Source of the DNA: Leptodactylus fallax
Lineage: Eukaryota > Chordata > Amphibia > Anura > Leptodactylidae
Length of the DNA stretch: 64,000 nt
Direction of reading: 5' to 3'
Assembly: GCA_947044405.1 (NCBI GenBank)
Contig: CAMRHE010000134.1
Location: forward strand, 501,501 to 565,500
The notes beneath the pieces are model-generated. The model made no database searches, was not told the DNA's origin, and saw nothing but the letters and a program-made list of their open reading frames with translations. Numbering within the stretch: the first letter of the stretch is position 1; every line of letters begins with the position of its first letter. The translations under genes were made by a program, and so were the position numbers. Shown piece after piece: positions 48,933 to 61,140 of the stretch.

Positions 48933-49770
48933 GAGTTTTCCAGCTCATTTTTTATTGATGGTCTATCCTCAGAATAAAACATCAATAAGAGATAAGTGAT
49001 TCCCCACTGATCAGCTGTATGAAGGGGCTATGGCGTCTGTTTATATCACACGCTGTCTGTTTATAGTGACCGTGTGATGTAATTACAGCCTTGTCACATA
49101 GACGTGTATAGGATGAGGTTGTAGTTACATTACATGGCCGCTATGAAAAGAATGACACTATGTAAACAGAGAAGGGGTCACGGTGCTTACACAGGTACCA
49201 TGGTTCATTCAAACAGTTGATCCTGGGGGTCTGGCGTATTGGAACCCCAATATTTTTTTTTTCCCTTTTTTTCCTTTTTAATTAGGAAACATCTGTGGCA
49301 TTATTAATAAGGGGCACTATTTAAAGGGGTGCACAGGGAAGTTATTAACTTAAAGATACACTTGGGGGTATTATTCATTATAGGGGGTTATATTATATAT
49401 TTTATAATTGGGGGTAGCAGCAGGATGGGGGCTTTGTACAGGTGAGGACAATGTGGGTCAGGGGTCTGGAAAAGTGAGGAGCCAAAGATGTCTGTGTTGC
49501 AAACTTTACAGAGACTGGAAGAAGTGGTCATGGCTGTCCAGATGAAAGAGATGGGAAATGTGAAGGATTGGTCAGAGACGTCACGGGTAAGTCACTAAAT
49601 GCTACTGCCCTGTATTCATGTAAATCGTCTGCAGAGCCCTGTGTAGAGCTGCTATATACCACTATACGCTTACCGTATACTGATAGTATCGGTATACGAA
49701 CAAATCCAAGTTGGGGGCCCACTTGAACATGTTCGCCCCCCCCTGTGCTGAACCCCTAGCTACGCCTCTG
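48933..49770. other. Right part of the hAT-like element
   Basis: 48935-49250 resembles a common MITE (GGTCTATCCTCAGAATAAAA start, CTGGCGTATTGGAACCCC near the end). The rest is G-rich and T-rich sequence leading to the terminal repeat. No protein was supported. Confidence 0.5.
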
Positions 49771-49800
49771 CTCCAAGCGATAGCTGGGAGACTATCACCC
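49771..49800 (-). repeat. Ngaro split repeat B1 (remaining part)
   Basis: AGCGATAGCTGGGAGACTAT then CACCCC continues B1 after the insertion. Confidence 0.75.
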
Positions 49801-49819
49801 CACAAGGCCAGGACACAAA

Positions 49820-50400
49820 GTCATGCCCCCCCCCACCACACCACCGACCTTATCAATGATATTTTGAAAACCAACATTAAAAATATCAATCCCAATCTCA
49901 TAGAGATGAACACCATCCCTTCTATACAGACCTAAGATAAAACCCTCAAGGTCGCCATGACGATAACTAAAACCAACTAAGCAGGGCAAAAATTTATCCA
50001 TGGCTCTGTTAACCCTCTTCCTTATTTTGTTCATAAATAAGTTTTCTGACCCTGTCCAGCAAAGCCTAGGGACAATTTCAGAAAAAATGAGGACAGCGTC
50101 AGGAAACATGCATTTCAAAACTGAAAAATCTCTCTTCATATCCACAATAAATCTAAAGTTCTAATTTTACCAATGTCGTTACCACCTAGATGTAAAATTA
50201 TAACGTGTGGAGTGGGAAGACAGGCAGATAACTTCTTCATTTCAACAATAAGGTTCTTCCATCTCATACCACGAACACCGCACTATATAATTCGAACCAC
50301 TGCAGGATCAAATGACAGATTTTCCCCGTATGATTGCCCCTGTGCTCTCTTCTGGGCCCAGAAAACAAAGGAATGACCAACCATCCAGATTATCAATTGA
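49820..50400 (-). pseudogene. Ngaro SGNH hydrolase domain, broken
   Basis: Minus-strand translation gives block I GHSFVFWAQKRAQGQSY near 50375 (nucleophile Ser), block III VIILHLGGNDIGK near 50195 (Gly and Asn oxyanion residues) and block V RRDGVHLYEIGIDIFN near 49890 (Asp and His). Together these are the SGNH/GDSL esterase catalytic set. One stop near 50281 and a frame change near 50150 interrupt it. Such hydrolases are known in some vertebrate Ngaro elements; their role is unclear. Confidence 0.75.
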
Positions 50401-50799
50401 TTACCTATAAAAGAAACAAAACAAATAAATAGACAATAGCTCAGGTCTGACATACAATTTAAAATGCTGGGATTCCCATCTACCAATTCTTTTGATAACA
50501 GCATCTTCCAATCCTAGCCTAGTAGCCTCAGTGGCTGTGCTTATCCTAAAAGAATGAGAAGAAATTTTTAGATCTTGTAAACCCAACCTAGATAGACAAC
50601 GACTTAAAACGGCATTAAATTGATAAATCGTCAATGGTCGCAAATCACTGTGAATTAAAAAACAACCCTCAACTTGAGGCCTAACTCCAAGTCAAGTGAC
50701 TACATTAGAAACTGGACAAATATTGACATCCTTTAATTCATGAAGATGAATAACACAACCTCTACCTAACTGGTCTGTTTTAGACTTCCTTAAACATAA

Positions 50800-51895
50800 G
50801 GCAGGGTTCACACTACCGTTGGAGTCCGTTATAAAGGTGTCCGTTTAAAAAAAAACAAAAAACGGACACATTAGCATCATTAGTGTCTCCGTTAGCATCA
50901 GGTAGTGTCCGTTTTTTAAAGAGGACCTTTCATGTCACATACCGCTAGAAAGCCGACAGTGCGCTGAATTCAGCACACTGCCGGCTTTCCCGTATGTGCC
51001 CCGGGGCTGGAGATATCGGCGGTGTAAGTTACATGGTTTACTGTTAGAAGGGAGCTGCGAGGAACGCCCTCCCTGACACTTCTCTTTGTTCATAGACTTG
51101 TACTTAGGGGGCGTTCCTCACAGCTCAGCGTCATCACCGGGCAGTAAGGAACGCCCCCTCTGACAGTACAGCACTATAGACGAGAACAGAGAGAGGGGGC
51201 GTTCCTTACTGCTCAGCGATGACGCTGAGCTGTGAGGAACACCCCCTCAGTACAAGTCTATGAACGAAGAGAAGTGTCAAGGAGGGCGTTCCTCGCAGCG
51301 CAGCTAGACTGTCAGGAACGCCCTTCTAACAGTAAACCATGTAACTTACACCGCCGATATCTCCAGCCCCGGGGCACATACCGGCAGTGCGGTGAATTCA
51401 GCGAGCTGTCAGCTTTCTAGCAGTATGTAAAACCGCATGTGCCTGAGGACACGAAAGGTCCTCTTTAACACTGTTAGTTTTTTTTTTTTGGTTTGTTTCT
51501 TCTTTCTGAGCATGCGCAGGGAAAATAAACGGACATAAAATAACGGACAGTAACTGATGGCTATCAGTTACCGTCCATTATAAGTCCGTTACCCATAGAC
51601 TTCAATGTTAAAAAAATAACGGACACTTGCTGTCCGTCAAGAATCCGTTTTTTTCAAACGGACAAAAAGTCCTGCATGTAGGATGTTTTGTCCGTGAAAA
51701 AAAAACGGACTTCTGACGGATTTGGTGTAAACGGACACAAACGGACACTAACGGACACAATATAAAAACCCATTGAAATGAATGGAAATTTTAACGGATT
51801 TCTGACGGTTCAGCTAGTGTCCGATGCTAAAATCTTGTAATGGACAATAGCAACGGACACTACTGACGGTCACTAACGGTAGTGTGAACGCCCCC
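50800..51895. mobile_element. hAT-like non-autonomous element with ACGGAC repeats
   Basis: Ends GGCAGGGTTCACACTACCGT and the complement ACGGTAGTGTGAACGCCCCC. Flanking octamers AAACATAA (50792-50799) and TAACATAA (51896-51903) match 7 of 8. The interior is full of AACGGACA-type motifs in both orientations, likely multiple subterminal sites. It is split by the TTAA MITE at 50920-51464. Confidence 0.75.
50920..51464. mobile_element. TTAA foldback MITE, complete, 545 bases
   Basis: TTAA at 50916-50919 and 51465-51468. Ends AGAGGACCTTTCATGTC and GACACGAAAGGTCCTCT. Nearly the whole element is one inverted repeat centred near 51192, arms about 270 bases with several small indels. Relatives: 17564-17840, 46935-48932, 60645-61020. 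piggyBac-type target. Confidence 0.85.
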
Positions 51896-52409
51896 TAACA
51901 TAACAGAACCATTGAAAACCTGAACACCATGAACACTTAAACCAGAACAAACTTTAACATTCTTAGACACTAATTCACTAACCCTAAATGCTGCAAAGAA
52001 CACTAACACAAATGCACATCTAAAAAGACTCACCTCAAATTCATCACGACACACTTCAGATAGCACTAACCACAATTCATGTTGTAAATCAATAGAAACC
52101 GGCACCGTCTTTGCTGTTGGGGAGCAATCCTTCTGTAACCTTTCAGTACCTGCTTGACTAGAAAATTGTTAAACACTGGCTGCTGACCAGCTAACTTCAA
52201 AAAGAAAGAAACACCTGCCAATACTTTATTTATAGAAGAATAAGAAACATTTCTCTGAATAAGATCACATATGAAAATTAACGACAACTCAGGATCAACC
52301 TGCAGATGATTAATGTGCAATGAATTACCAAACAAAATCCAGTCCCTCCATGCAGCTGAATAATCAGCCCATGTTCTCTCAGCCAAGGAACTTTTTAACT
52401 TAGTAGAGA

Positions 52410-53933
52410 TCATTCCCAGATAATGTCCCAAAGATGCGGCGAGCAAGGGATTCCACATTCCTCCGCCTCCAGCGCCAATTCCTGAAATCTCTCTAACTGC
52501 AGACGAGATAATGAGTCAGCAGTATTATTGTATACACCAGGAACATAGCATGCTTTCAGCCATATATTCTGTTGCATACAACAAAGGACAAGATGACGTA
52601 ATAGCTTAACTACAGAGTCTGACTTAGATGACAAAGAGTTAACTGCAAAAACTACACCCTTATTATCAGAGTGTAACATAATTCTCTTATTCCTAAAAAA
52701 GGAACCCCAAATGACAATGGCTACCACAACTGGAAACAATTCCAATAATACAATATTACTGGTTACTCTATTAGGTACCCAAGACACAGGCCATGCTTTA
52801 TCCGACCAACGGCCCTGCCAATAGGCTCCATAGCCAGTACTACCGGCAGCAGCAGTAAAAATATTTAAAGCTACAGAGTCCTCAAATTGTGATTGCCAGC
52901 ATCTGCACCCATTGTATTTGCTCAAAAAAACAAGGATATACAGTTTTTTCCGGTGTAATTGGTACCCCAAATAACTCACAAACAAAAACTTTTCTAACAA
53001 CTCATAACAAGAACTAGAATCAACAGAACCGATAAACAAAAAATCATCTAAATAGTGTAACACTTTACCATTGTGGACCTCAAATTCAACTACCCAATGC
53101 AGAAAACTAGAAAAGGCTTCAAAATATTTACAACATTTACTAAAACACATTGGCATACATTTATCAAAATAATAACACCCATTAAACTGAAAACCTAACG
53201 AATTAAAACCTTTGGGATTAACCGCTAACAAACAAAACGCGGATTTAATATCTGCTTTAGCCATCAATGCTTTATAACCAAACATTTGTAATAAATCAAC
53301 ATCCTTATTAAAAGAGGCATACTCCACAGTGGATTCAGACTTATCCACCTCATCATTGAGAGAAAATTTATCAGGGTAAGACAAATGGTGGATAAGTCTG
53401 AAGTCACCAGGCTGCTTTTTCGGTACAATACCTAGAGGTGATAATCTAAAAATGATAAATGGGGGAGAATAAAACAGACCAGCAATTCTATCATTTAACA
53501 ACTCTTTATGTAACTTCAATTCAACAATTTCCTTTTGCTCATTAATTGACTTTAAATTGTTAACCCATAAGCAGCCTGAACCAAGGAACTCAGGAACCTC
53601 AAAACTATACAGAAACCCATTAAATATTAAACTAGCTTTCTCCCTGTCGGGGTAAAGCTTTAACCAAGGAAGCATGCTTAGCAATTTCACCGGCGTCAAT
53701 GCTTTTAGGCACTTGACGCTGGATTTCTGTTGACCTGCTGCAGAGTTCCTTTTAAAACAACGGGACATAGGGTGAGTACCCCTGCAGAATGAACACTCAT
53801 GTTTGTATCTACAATTTTGAAACCATTTACAGGACAATTCATTGTAGGCAAAACAGACTCCTTTTCTCATAGTAGTTTGAGCCGAGCCTGCCTGCCTAGA
53901 AGGAACTGTGCGCTGTAGGAGCTGTAGGAGCAT
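52410..53933 (-). CDS. Ngaro reverse transcriptase-RNase H frame (damaged)
   Basis: A 507-codon open frame. The N-terminal part is cysteine-rich (FQNCRYKHECSFCRGTHPMS), a zinc-binding segment like that at the end of Ngaro ORF1 or start of Pol. RT motifs: SPLGIVPKKQPGDFRLIHHL, MAKADIKSAFCLLAVNP and HYLDDFLFIGS. RNase H: STGYGAYWQGRW, LLELFPVVVAI, MLHSDNKGVV and NNTADSLSR. Between the YLDD region and RNase H (about 52900-52960) the thumb/connection of roughly 100 residues expected for the family is missing, so the protein is probably not functional although the frame is open. Confidence 0.85.
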   Translation of the reverse strand: MLLQLLQRTVPSRQAGSAQTTMRKGVCFAYNELSCKWFQNCRYKHECSFCRGTHPMSRCFKRNSAAGQQKSSVKCLKALTPVKLLSMLPWLKLYPDREKASLIFNGFLYSFEVPEFLGSGCLWVNNLKSINEQKEIVELKLHKELLNDRIAGLFYSPPFIIFRLSPLGIVPKKQPGDFRLIHHLSYPDKFSLNDEVDKSESTVEYASFNKDVDLLQMFGYKALMAKADIKSAFCLLAVNPKGFNSLGFQFNGCYYFDKCMPMCFSKCCKYFEAFSSFLHWVVEFEVHNGKVLHYLDDFLFIGSVDSSSCYELLEKFLFVSYLGYQLHRKKLYILVFLSKYNGCRCWQSQFEDSVALNIFTAAAGSTGYGAYWQGRWSDKAWPVSWVPNRVTSNIVLLELFPVVVAIVIWGSFFRNKRIMLHSDNKGVVFAVNSLSSKSDSVVKLLRHLVLCCMQQNIWLKACYVPGVYNNTADSLSRLQLERFQELALEAEECGIPCSPHLWDIIWE

Positions 53934-54047
53934 TAAATTAATCCGACATCTTTTATTCCCTATCTTAAGGATGGTTACACTGCTAGTTTTTGACGAAAAG
54001 ACTCATCATAAATGTACCATGTCATACCGCCAAAATTGTGGTATGCT
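53934..54047 (-). other. Short spacer between the Ngaro frames
   Basis: No feature; joins the gag-like and RT frames. Confidence 0.4.
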
Positions 54048-55236
54048 TCAAGAATAATATCGATGTGCTAGAAGAGGCCAGAACACAATTGTGGGTGGCG
54101 TTCCCCTAGCACAGACGCATATATACAAAATGCCTGTAACCAAATTATTAAACGATCTAGGAGGAGTACTTTTCTTCTCCTCCTCACTTTTAACTTCCTT
54201 CTTATCAGAGTGTATTAACTGCTCTTTAGAAGAAGGCAATAAAGACATTAAATCAATAAACTGTTTCCAAATCCGCTCCTTAACAGAAGTCGGTAGATGG
54301 AAACCTAACGGAGACAATTCACATGATAAAACTTCCTTTACACTAGTCTCCGCTACTCCAGAACCTTTTTCCAAAACAGGTAACGAAACATTACTACTAG
54401 AACTAGGAGCAGCTAAACTATTTACATTAAATAAAGAACTATCTACATAAGAGCCGGGAGGTTTAACCCAAGCCCCAGCAGCTGTAGGAACAGCAGGAGA
54501 TTTAACCAAATTATTCAAACTATGCAAAAAATTGCATAAACTATCCTGAACTGACTGAACATGGATGTGCTCACCCGTCGATGACGCCTCCTGGTCCGAT
54601 CCAGAGGTTGGTACATCCAAACGACATTCAGCTTCAGCCTGAAAACTTGCTGTAGGGACATTCACCTGCCAGGCAGAGGCACCACGGCTGCGCAGCATAT
54701 TCGGGTCAGTGGCTGGCTGCACCCAGGTTTCACAGCTCTGCCTGTGTTCAGCATCCCGGTGGCCCTGATAAGGGCGCTCAGGAGGACACAGGCTATAGCG
54801 CTGACAGCTCGCGGCACCCCGCCCCCGTTCCTGCCAGCCATGCCCCTCAGCTAACCTGGTGCCACTGCTCCTGCTCCGGACATCTTCCTTCTTGCGTGAG
54901 CTGCGTGATGAATGCCGGGACCTCAGCTGCTCCGGAAGTACTTGATTCACTTCTGGAGCCTCCGCATCACTCAAAACACACCACCTCCGTGGGACATCAG
55001 GAGTCGGTGTGTAGGCGGCGCAGCTTTTCCTCTTCCTTTTCGCTGGCAGCGGTGGATCAGACAGGCAAGCCACTTGCGTTCCTCCCTCTTCCTCTAGCAA
55101 AGCCACCGGCCCGCTACTGAAATCTTTGGCTGTCGCAGACACTAGATGCTTCAGGCTGGGCAAGGCATTGCCGCAGCCAGTCTTCTCCTCCGGCAGATTC
55201 AGCCTTCCTCAGCAGCTGACACAGCAGGTCCTCCAT
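54048..55236 (-). pseudogene. Ngaro ORF1 (Gag-like), frameshifted near its start
   Basis: A likely ATG at 55236 opens MEDLLCQLLRKAESAGGEDW, a helical start typical of vertebrate Ngaro ORF1. That frame stops after about 40 codons. The neighbouring frame then runs open to 54048: a basic, Ser/Arg-rich middle (RSRHSSRSSRKKED), then conserved-looking LGFHLPTSVKERIWKQFIDL. One indel near 55165 accounts for the switch. Function by analogy: packaging of the element's RNA. Confidence 0.7.
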
Positions 55237-55559
55237 CTTGCTGACTTCTGGCGGGATCTTCAAACACTTCTGACAGCTGTCCAATCAGCTGATCCAAACA
55301 GCTGCTAGGCAGATTTTCAGCTTCCCGCCACAACTGACAGCTGACCAATCAGCTGCTCCAAACTGCTGCTAGGCAGATTACAAACCAGAAGAAGAACCTG
55401 CTCGTGGTGACACAGCTGACCTGTACCTGACCTCCAGGTAAGTAATGTGAAGAAAACTGAATAAACTCAAATGAACACAATACCTCATATTAACAATTCA
55501 TTAGGGCTGTGCCACCATGTGTCCCCCATGTTATTCAACATTTCTGGGGGACTTCTCAT
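55235..55559 (-). repeat. Ngaro split repeat A1 (5' end of element)
   Basis: Partner of A2 at 46155-46464; includes an extra partial duplication (CTGACAGCTG, CCAATCAGCTG repeated). It starts ATGAGAAGTCCCCCAG on the minus strand. Confidence 0.85.
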
Positions 55560-56013
55560 TCATGTCTGTGGGAATTCTGAAACAGCTGAGCACACTTATT
55601 TGGCTATTTTCAGAAATCTTATAGAAATGTATGGCAAGCGTTGTGCATATGCAGCCGGCTCTCCAATCACAGCCATAATGCCAGGGAATTTGTATATTTG
55701 TATAGTTCCTTCTGAAAATGAGGATTGTTTTTCATGTGGAATGATAGTTAATGGCAGGTTCATTATGATGCCTATTGGTTGTCTTATTAAAGGGGCTGTC
55801 TGAAAGTATAATAAATAAAATTTCCTGTCGTAAATGTTATAAAACAACAAACCAACCACTACTCATCTGTTTCATCGTTTGCCGCTCCACTATCAATGCT
55901 CTGGTGAACCCCATTGGCCTTTACTTTCCCTGCAGTGATTATGTGCCATACTTACAATCATCAGAAAAACAATGTCCACCCTCTTTGAATTCTATGGTTT
56001 TACATTTCAGGAC
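55560..56013. other. Stretch without a gene; MITE remnant
   Basis: TTAAAGGGGCTGTC near 55787-55800 is the start of a TTAA-type MITE without its partner. The plus-strand frames here are chance. Confidence 0.45.
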
Positions 56014-56331
56014 TAGAGATGAGCGAAGTTTTAAAAAATTCGATTCGGCAACTTCACCGAATTTTCCGATACGATTCTATTCGATCCGAATTAATTTGCG
56101 GCGAATAAACAGCTATTTCCTGTCTGCAGAGAGCCGGGGTTGGCGGGTGGGCGGCAAAATGGTGGAAGCCCTTGGATTCCGTGGTCATGTGTCTCTGTCT
56201 CTCTCTCTCTCCAGCATGGACAACTTTTATTCATGTGGAAGGATCTGCTAACAAGCAAAGACACGCCTACCTAAGATTTCCTGAAATTCGGATCGAATTC
56301 CACTTCTGCAGCTTTGATTCGGTCATCTTTA
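56014..56331. mobile_element. hAT-like MITE, second copy of the 636-1648 family
   Basis: It begins TAGAGATGAGCGAAG and ends GGTCATCTTTA (worn complement). Octamers TTCAGGAC (56006-56013) and ATCAGGAC (56332-56339) match 7 of 8. The interior is much shorter than the first copy. Confidence 0.7.
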
Positions 56332-56344
56332 ATCAGGACATAAT

Positions 56345-56585
56345 AAAAAAAAAAAAAACATCTTTATCATTATTTATTCAACAAAAATGAAGTCAAAATG
56401 GAAAAGCCATGTGTGAAAAAATAAGTACCTCCCCATGAATCAATAGTGTGTAGAACTACCCTTAGCAGCAATTGAAGTAGAGGTTTTCTGTATGATTTTA
56501 TCAGTCTGTCGCATCGCTATGGCATTTTGGCCACTCTTCTTTACAATGTTGGTTCAGTTAATTTAGGTTTGTGGGCATACGTGTA
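56345..56585 (-). pseudogene. Old Tc1 element, 3' fragment
   Basis: An A-run tail, GTGTGAAAAAATAAGTACC and the C-terminal transposase region on the minus strand (matching GGCCACTCTTCTTTACAATG). Fragments of the same element in order continue at 58255, 60178 and 61141. Confidence 0.6.
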
Positions 56586-57277
56586 ACAGGCAGCGGATCA
56601 TGCACCCAGTGTGCCACCTAACCGGTTTGACTTTGGGCTACTCCTTAAGGTTTTGTCTAAGTAGTCCCCTGGTTTTCACCCTTTAACCTCTACACAGGCA
56701 CCTAGTCTTCGCTGAAGGGAACAATCAGGTCGCTACCTCTAGTAGTTCCAGTGTAGACGGCTGCTAACCCAAAGGCTAGAGAGATGCCGATGCAAAGAAC
56801 CAGAGGGTCCGTCAAGAGAATGGTGGAGTTCGGTCTGAAGGTCAGGGGCAGGCAGCAGAGATGCAACATCATGGGAAGCCAAAACGTCACACAGTAACAG
56901 CAGATCAGCAACAGTATCAAAAGCAGAGTCAGAAATCAGGTCGAGGTCACTAAATAGAAGATCAAGCAGTAAGACAAACACAAAACCCTCACATGAACTG
57001 GATATCTAAGAACCTATGTTGCTCAGGCACTGAGCAGATGACTGAGCAGGTATAAATAGACCAGAGTATCCTGGGATTGGCTAGGAGGTACACACGTGTA
57101 CATTTAAACCCCCAAGATGTTGGAAGGGGTGGGAGGTTGCACCCACCCATGTGCATCAGCAGCAGGATGATGGCTACATGGAGAAGCCTGGCTGCATGGT
57201 GAGAAACCAGGGACCTGCTGGTAGTAGTAATACACAATGTGCCAGCATTACAATTTATTTATGCAAAGCTCTGTTAA
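56586..57277. other. Possible solo LTR or other repeat
   Basis: It starts near TGTAACAGGCAGC and ends near GTAGTAGTAATACA, with GGTATAAATAGA (TATA-like) at 57041. No coding capacity, polypurine tract or target duplication was confirmed, so the LTR reading is weak. Confidence 0.25.
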
Positions 57278-57300
57278 AGGAGTTGTCCAGAATTAAAATA

Positions 57301-58670
<1,370 letters not shown>

Positions 58671-58675
<5 letters not shown>

Positions 58676-58870
58676 TGTGACTATGACTAAAAACACGCAT
58701 AAACATGGCACATCAATATGATGCATCTTTAGCACAAAGTAGCGCATCTAGTTTAGGATAAAATTTTTCAACATGTTAGACATGTAGGTGTTGATTCTCA
58801 GATAAAAGCAGCCTGCCTTAACATTACCACGATGTGCCAAAATTAGGTCACAGCATTCTGACCCAAAGTA
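58671..58870. repeat. Interspersed repeat with GGCCCAGATTTACT end
   Basis: Shares GCCCAGATTTACTTTTGTGA, CACATC and CCCAGATAAAAG-type order with 61345-61640, which ends in ATCTGGGCCA. A non-coding family of unknown class. Confidence 0.5.
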
Positions 58871-60177
58871 AGTGTCAGGAATCTTAGCTACTGTTGCTTT
58901 AAGGTTACTCTGCGACCTGGGAAGCTTTTGCAGTGTTCAGAGTTTTCTTAGACTTATCCAATTAGTAGCTGAGATTTGATATTTGAATCCTCTTCCTCCC
59001 CAGCCAGGTGCCTGATATTTGGTTGTACCTAGTGTGACTGTTATATCCTGATCGTGTGTACTGGACTGTTCTAAATTAACCTTTGGCTTGTTACTGGAAA
59101 TCCTCTTGTCTGCTTATTTTGGCTCTGACATTACCTCTTGAAACTGACCTTTGATATGTTACTGGAAATATACATGTCTCCAGATTTTGTCTCTGTTGTT
59201 ACCTCACAGCCTCACTCTTGTCTCGGACGTTCACTCTCCTGATTTATCCTCCTGGTTCTGATCTGCTTTATAAAGTATTGTGGGTTCTGGTTTGATTTTA
59301 GTTTGTGGAGCATTTATTTCTTTTACCAGTTTCTGCGGTGATACCTTGGGCCCCAAATTCAGCACAAGTCCATCTGGCTTCATATCTGTTGAAGGTGAAG
59401 GTGTTTGGGTGTCTTGGATTTATATGTCAGCGCTGTATAGGATTTAAATAGCTAGTTCTACTGTTTTCTTTTGTAGCCAGTTCCTGCAATTTCTGATATT
59501 GTTCCAGAGACTCTTTCATAACAGTAAGCTAAATAAAAGGTAGTATAAATGTAGACTAGACAGTCTAAAGATATCCCAAATTAATTATTTAGCATCAGCC
59601 ACTGTGATAAATCTGCCTAAGTTTGCACACAGGAGCTCAGATGAGCTGACAGCGGCGCTTCTGCATTGGGTAGTAAAAATGGAAAATCCCATTAATTCTG
59701 CTTCCACGGCACATAAAGCATTCTCTAGGTTGACAGCAGCACCACATAGATGCTACAGAAAGCCAATACAGTGCAAAAGAGGATAAGTGAATTGTCAATA
59801 TAAAAAGGCACGTATGTAGTTATATCAGGGACAAAATAAAACATCCAAACATCTCTACCAGAAGCAGGGACAAGTTCAAGCCCCGTTGTCAGCGGCAGGT
59901 AATTACACTGCCCAAATTACCATAAGGATCCTAGAAGTAATGATTATCTTCTAACTGTATACAGGCAGATTATATTTACAGCCTGATAAATGTCCACTCA
60001 GGTATACAGGTGTAATGGGTGTCATAGATATAAAAAAAATGTCAAAAATTTGATAGATCAAAAATGTCCATAGATGAACACTCTTTTTGGAGTAAGTTGC
60101 TTTTAATCTTTTGTTTGAATATATTGACTTATACATATTAAGGCCTTTTTTAAGGATCACTATTAAATTTTATATTT
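58871..60177. other. Stretch without a gene
   Basis: 58890-59340 is CTG/CCT-rich and repeat-like without clear borders. 59500-60177 is A/T-rich. No exon was seen. Confidence 0.4.
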
Positions 60178-60403
60178 TAAGCTGACATAGATTGTGAGTG
60201 CTGGGATTTTTTGGATCCTGAGTGACATGATCTCTTTAACCTATTCTTTGGACTTTATATTGCATGGTCTGACATTGGAGTGAATGTGCTGAGATGTCCG
60301 CACTTGGGAAAATTGTCAACTGTCTTGAATGGTTTCCACTTGTGAATTATCTTTGTCACTGTACAGTGATAGACTTCAAATTATTTGGATGGCTTTATAA
60401 CCA
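60178..60403 (-). pseudogene. Old Tc1 element, HTH-region fragment
   Basis: Minus-strand translation with frame shifts gives GYKAIQ, then YHCTVTKIIHKWKPFKTVDN, the first HTH and its following segment. Confidence 0.65.
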
Positions 60404-61140
60404 GGGCTATGGAATCGATAGGCCAAACCACCGACTCTGACTCCAACTACTTTATTTTTCCACAGCCCAACTCCAACTCCCATTCTGACTCAATGGTTGA
60501 CAGCCATGATCAATCAGGAACAGTAAAGATCCTGTAATTAATTAAAAAGTTAGTGATTGAATTCCTATGAAAATAAATATGCAAACTATACATCTAATTA
60601 ATTTTACAGTTGTAATAATTACATAATATAATTGAAAATAATTATATACTGCTGCATGCTGACACAGCACTGAATTCAGCACATTGTCAGTTATGCCTGC
60701 TTCTGCCCAAGTTGCAGAGATATTGGTGCCCTTAGTTTCGGTACCGATATCACTCTGCTGTCAGAGGGGTCAGTCTCATAGCTTAGCGTGGAACGCGTCC
60801 CTGACAGTACAATTCTATAGTCGTGTACTGTCCGGGGAGCACTCCTCTCTGCCCTGTGATAAGGCTGAGCTGTGAGCTCGGCCTCTCTGACAGTGCAGTG
60901 ATATTGGTATGGAAACTAACAGCACCAATATCTTTGCAATCTGGGCAGATACCAACAAAACTGTCAGCTTTGCTGCGGTGTGTGACATGTGCACTGTTAG
61001 AGGACAGGAAAGGTCCTCTTTAATCTTTTCATTTTGAAATCAGAGTCTGTACCTTTTTTCTGACTTTGTCTCCACCCAAATGGGTCCTGACTCTGACTCT
61101 ACTACTTGGACTCCGACAGCTTACACCTCTTCCTCGATTG
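60404..61140. repeat. Element with GACTCCGACTCC-type ends, split by a foldback MITE
   Basis: Left GGCTATGGAATCGATAGGCC with ACTCTGACTCCAACTAC; right CTGACTCTGACTCTACTACT with GGACTCCGACAGC. The inner part 60645-61020 is a separate MITE. Confidence 0.55.
60645..61020. mobile_element. TTAA foldback MITE, partial
   Basis: It ends GGAAAGGTCCTCT before TTAA at 61020-61023 and contains CTGAATTCAGCAC and ACAGTGCAGTGATATTGG, relatives of the interior of 50920-51464. The left end is lost. Confidence 0.65.

Larger units (their letters stand above)
46741..49770. mobile_element. hAT-like element inserted in Ngaro repeat B1
   Basis: Ends CAGAGGCGTAACTAG (46741) and the complement CTAGCTACGCCTCTG (to 49770). 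Flanking octamers CTCCCAGC (46733-46740) and CTCCAAGC (49771-49778) match 7 of 8. The undisrupted target is seen in B2 at 46055-46085. No hAT transposase was recognised; it carries a foldback-MITE part, a complete Tc1 and another MITE fragment. Confidence 0.8.
50401..52458 (-). pseudogene. Ngaro tyrosine recombinase, split by a MITE
   Basis: 52458-52066 gives the N-terminal core-binding part (SLAERTWADYSAAWRDWILF). 52120-51904 gives FFAAFRVSELV with the first catalytic Arg. After the inserted element, 50643-50401 gives SSHSFRISTATEATRLG (His-x-x-Arg), KRIGRWESQHFKLYVRP (Trp and the nucleophilic Tyr). All four classic residues (R, H, R, Y) survive but in separate frames, with a frameshift near 52110 and the 1.1 kb insertion. 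The enzyme would integrate a circular DNA copy. Confidence 0.82.
45965..55559 (-). mobile_element. Ngaro tyrosine-recombinase retrotransposon, 9.6 kb with nested insertions
   Basis: Minus-strand order: repeat A1 (55559-55235), gag-like frame, RT-RNase H, tyrosine recombinase, SGNH hydrolase, repeat B1 (49800-49771 plus 46740-46490), A2 (46464-46155), B2 (46091-45965). The A1-ORFs-B1-A2-B2 split direct repeats, absence of a methylase and presence of an SGNH domain fit Ngaro, not DIRS. Insertions at 46741-49770 and 50800-51895 interrupt B1 and the recombinase. No target duplication is expected or seen. Several frames are broken. Confidence 0.85.

Noticed and set aside
45965..55559. DIRS1 rather than Ngaro
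   Set aside because: No methylase-like frame and no inverted terminal repeats; split direct repeats and the SGNH domain fit Ngaro better.
55471..56251. Open plus-strand frames beside the Ngaro end
   Set aside because: They run across the Ngaro terminal repeat, repeat remnants and a hAT-like MITE; no domain is recognisable.
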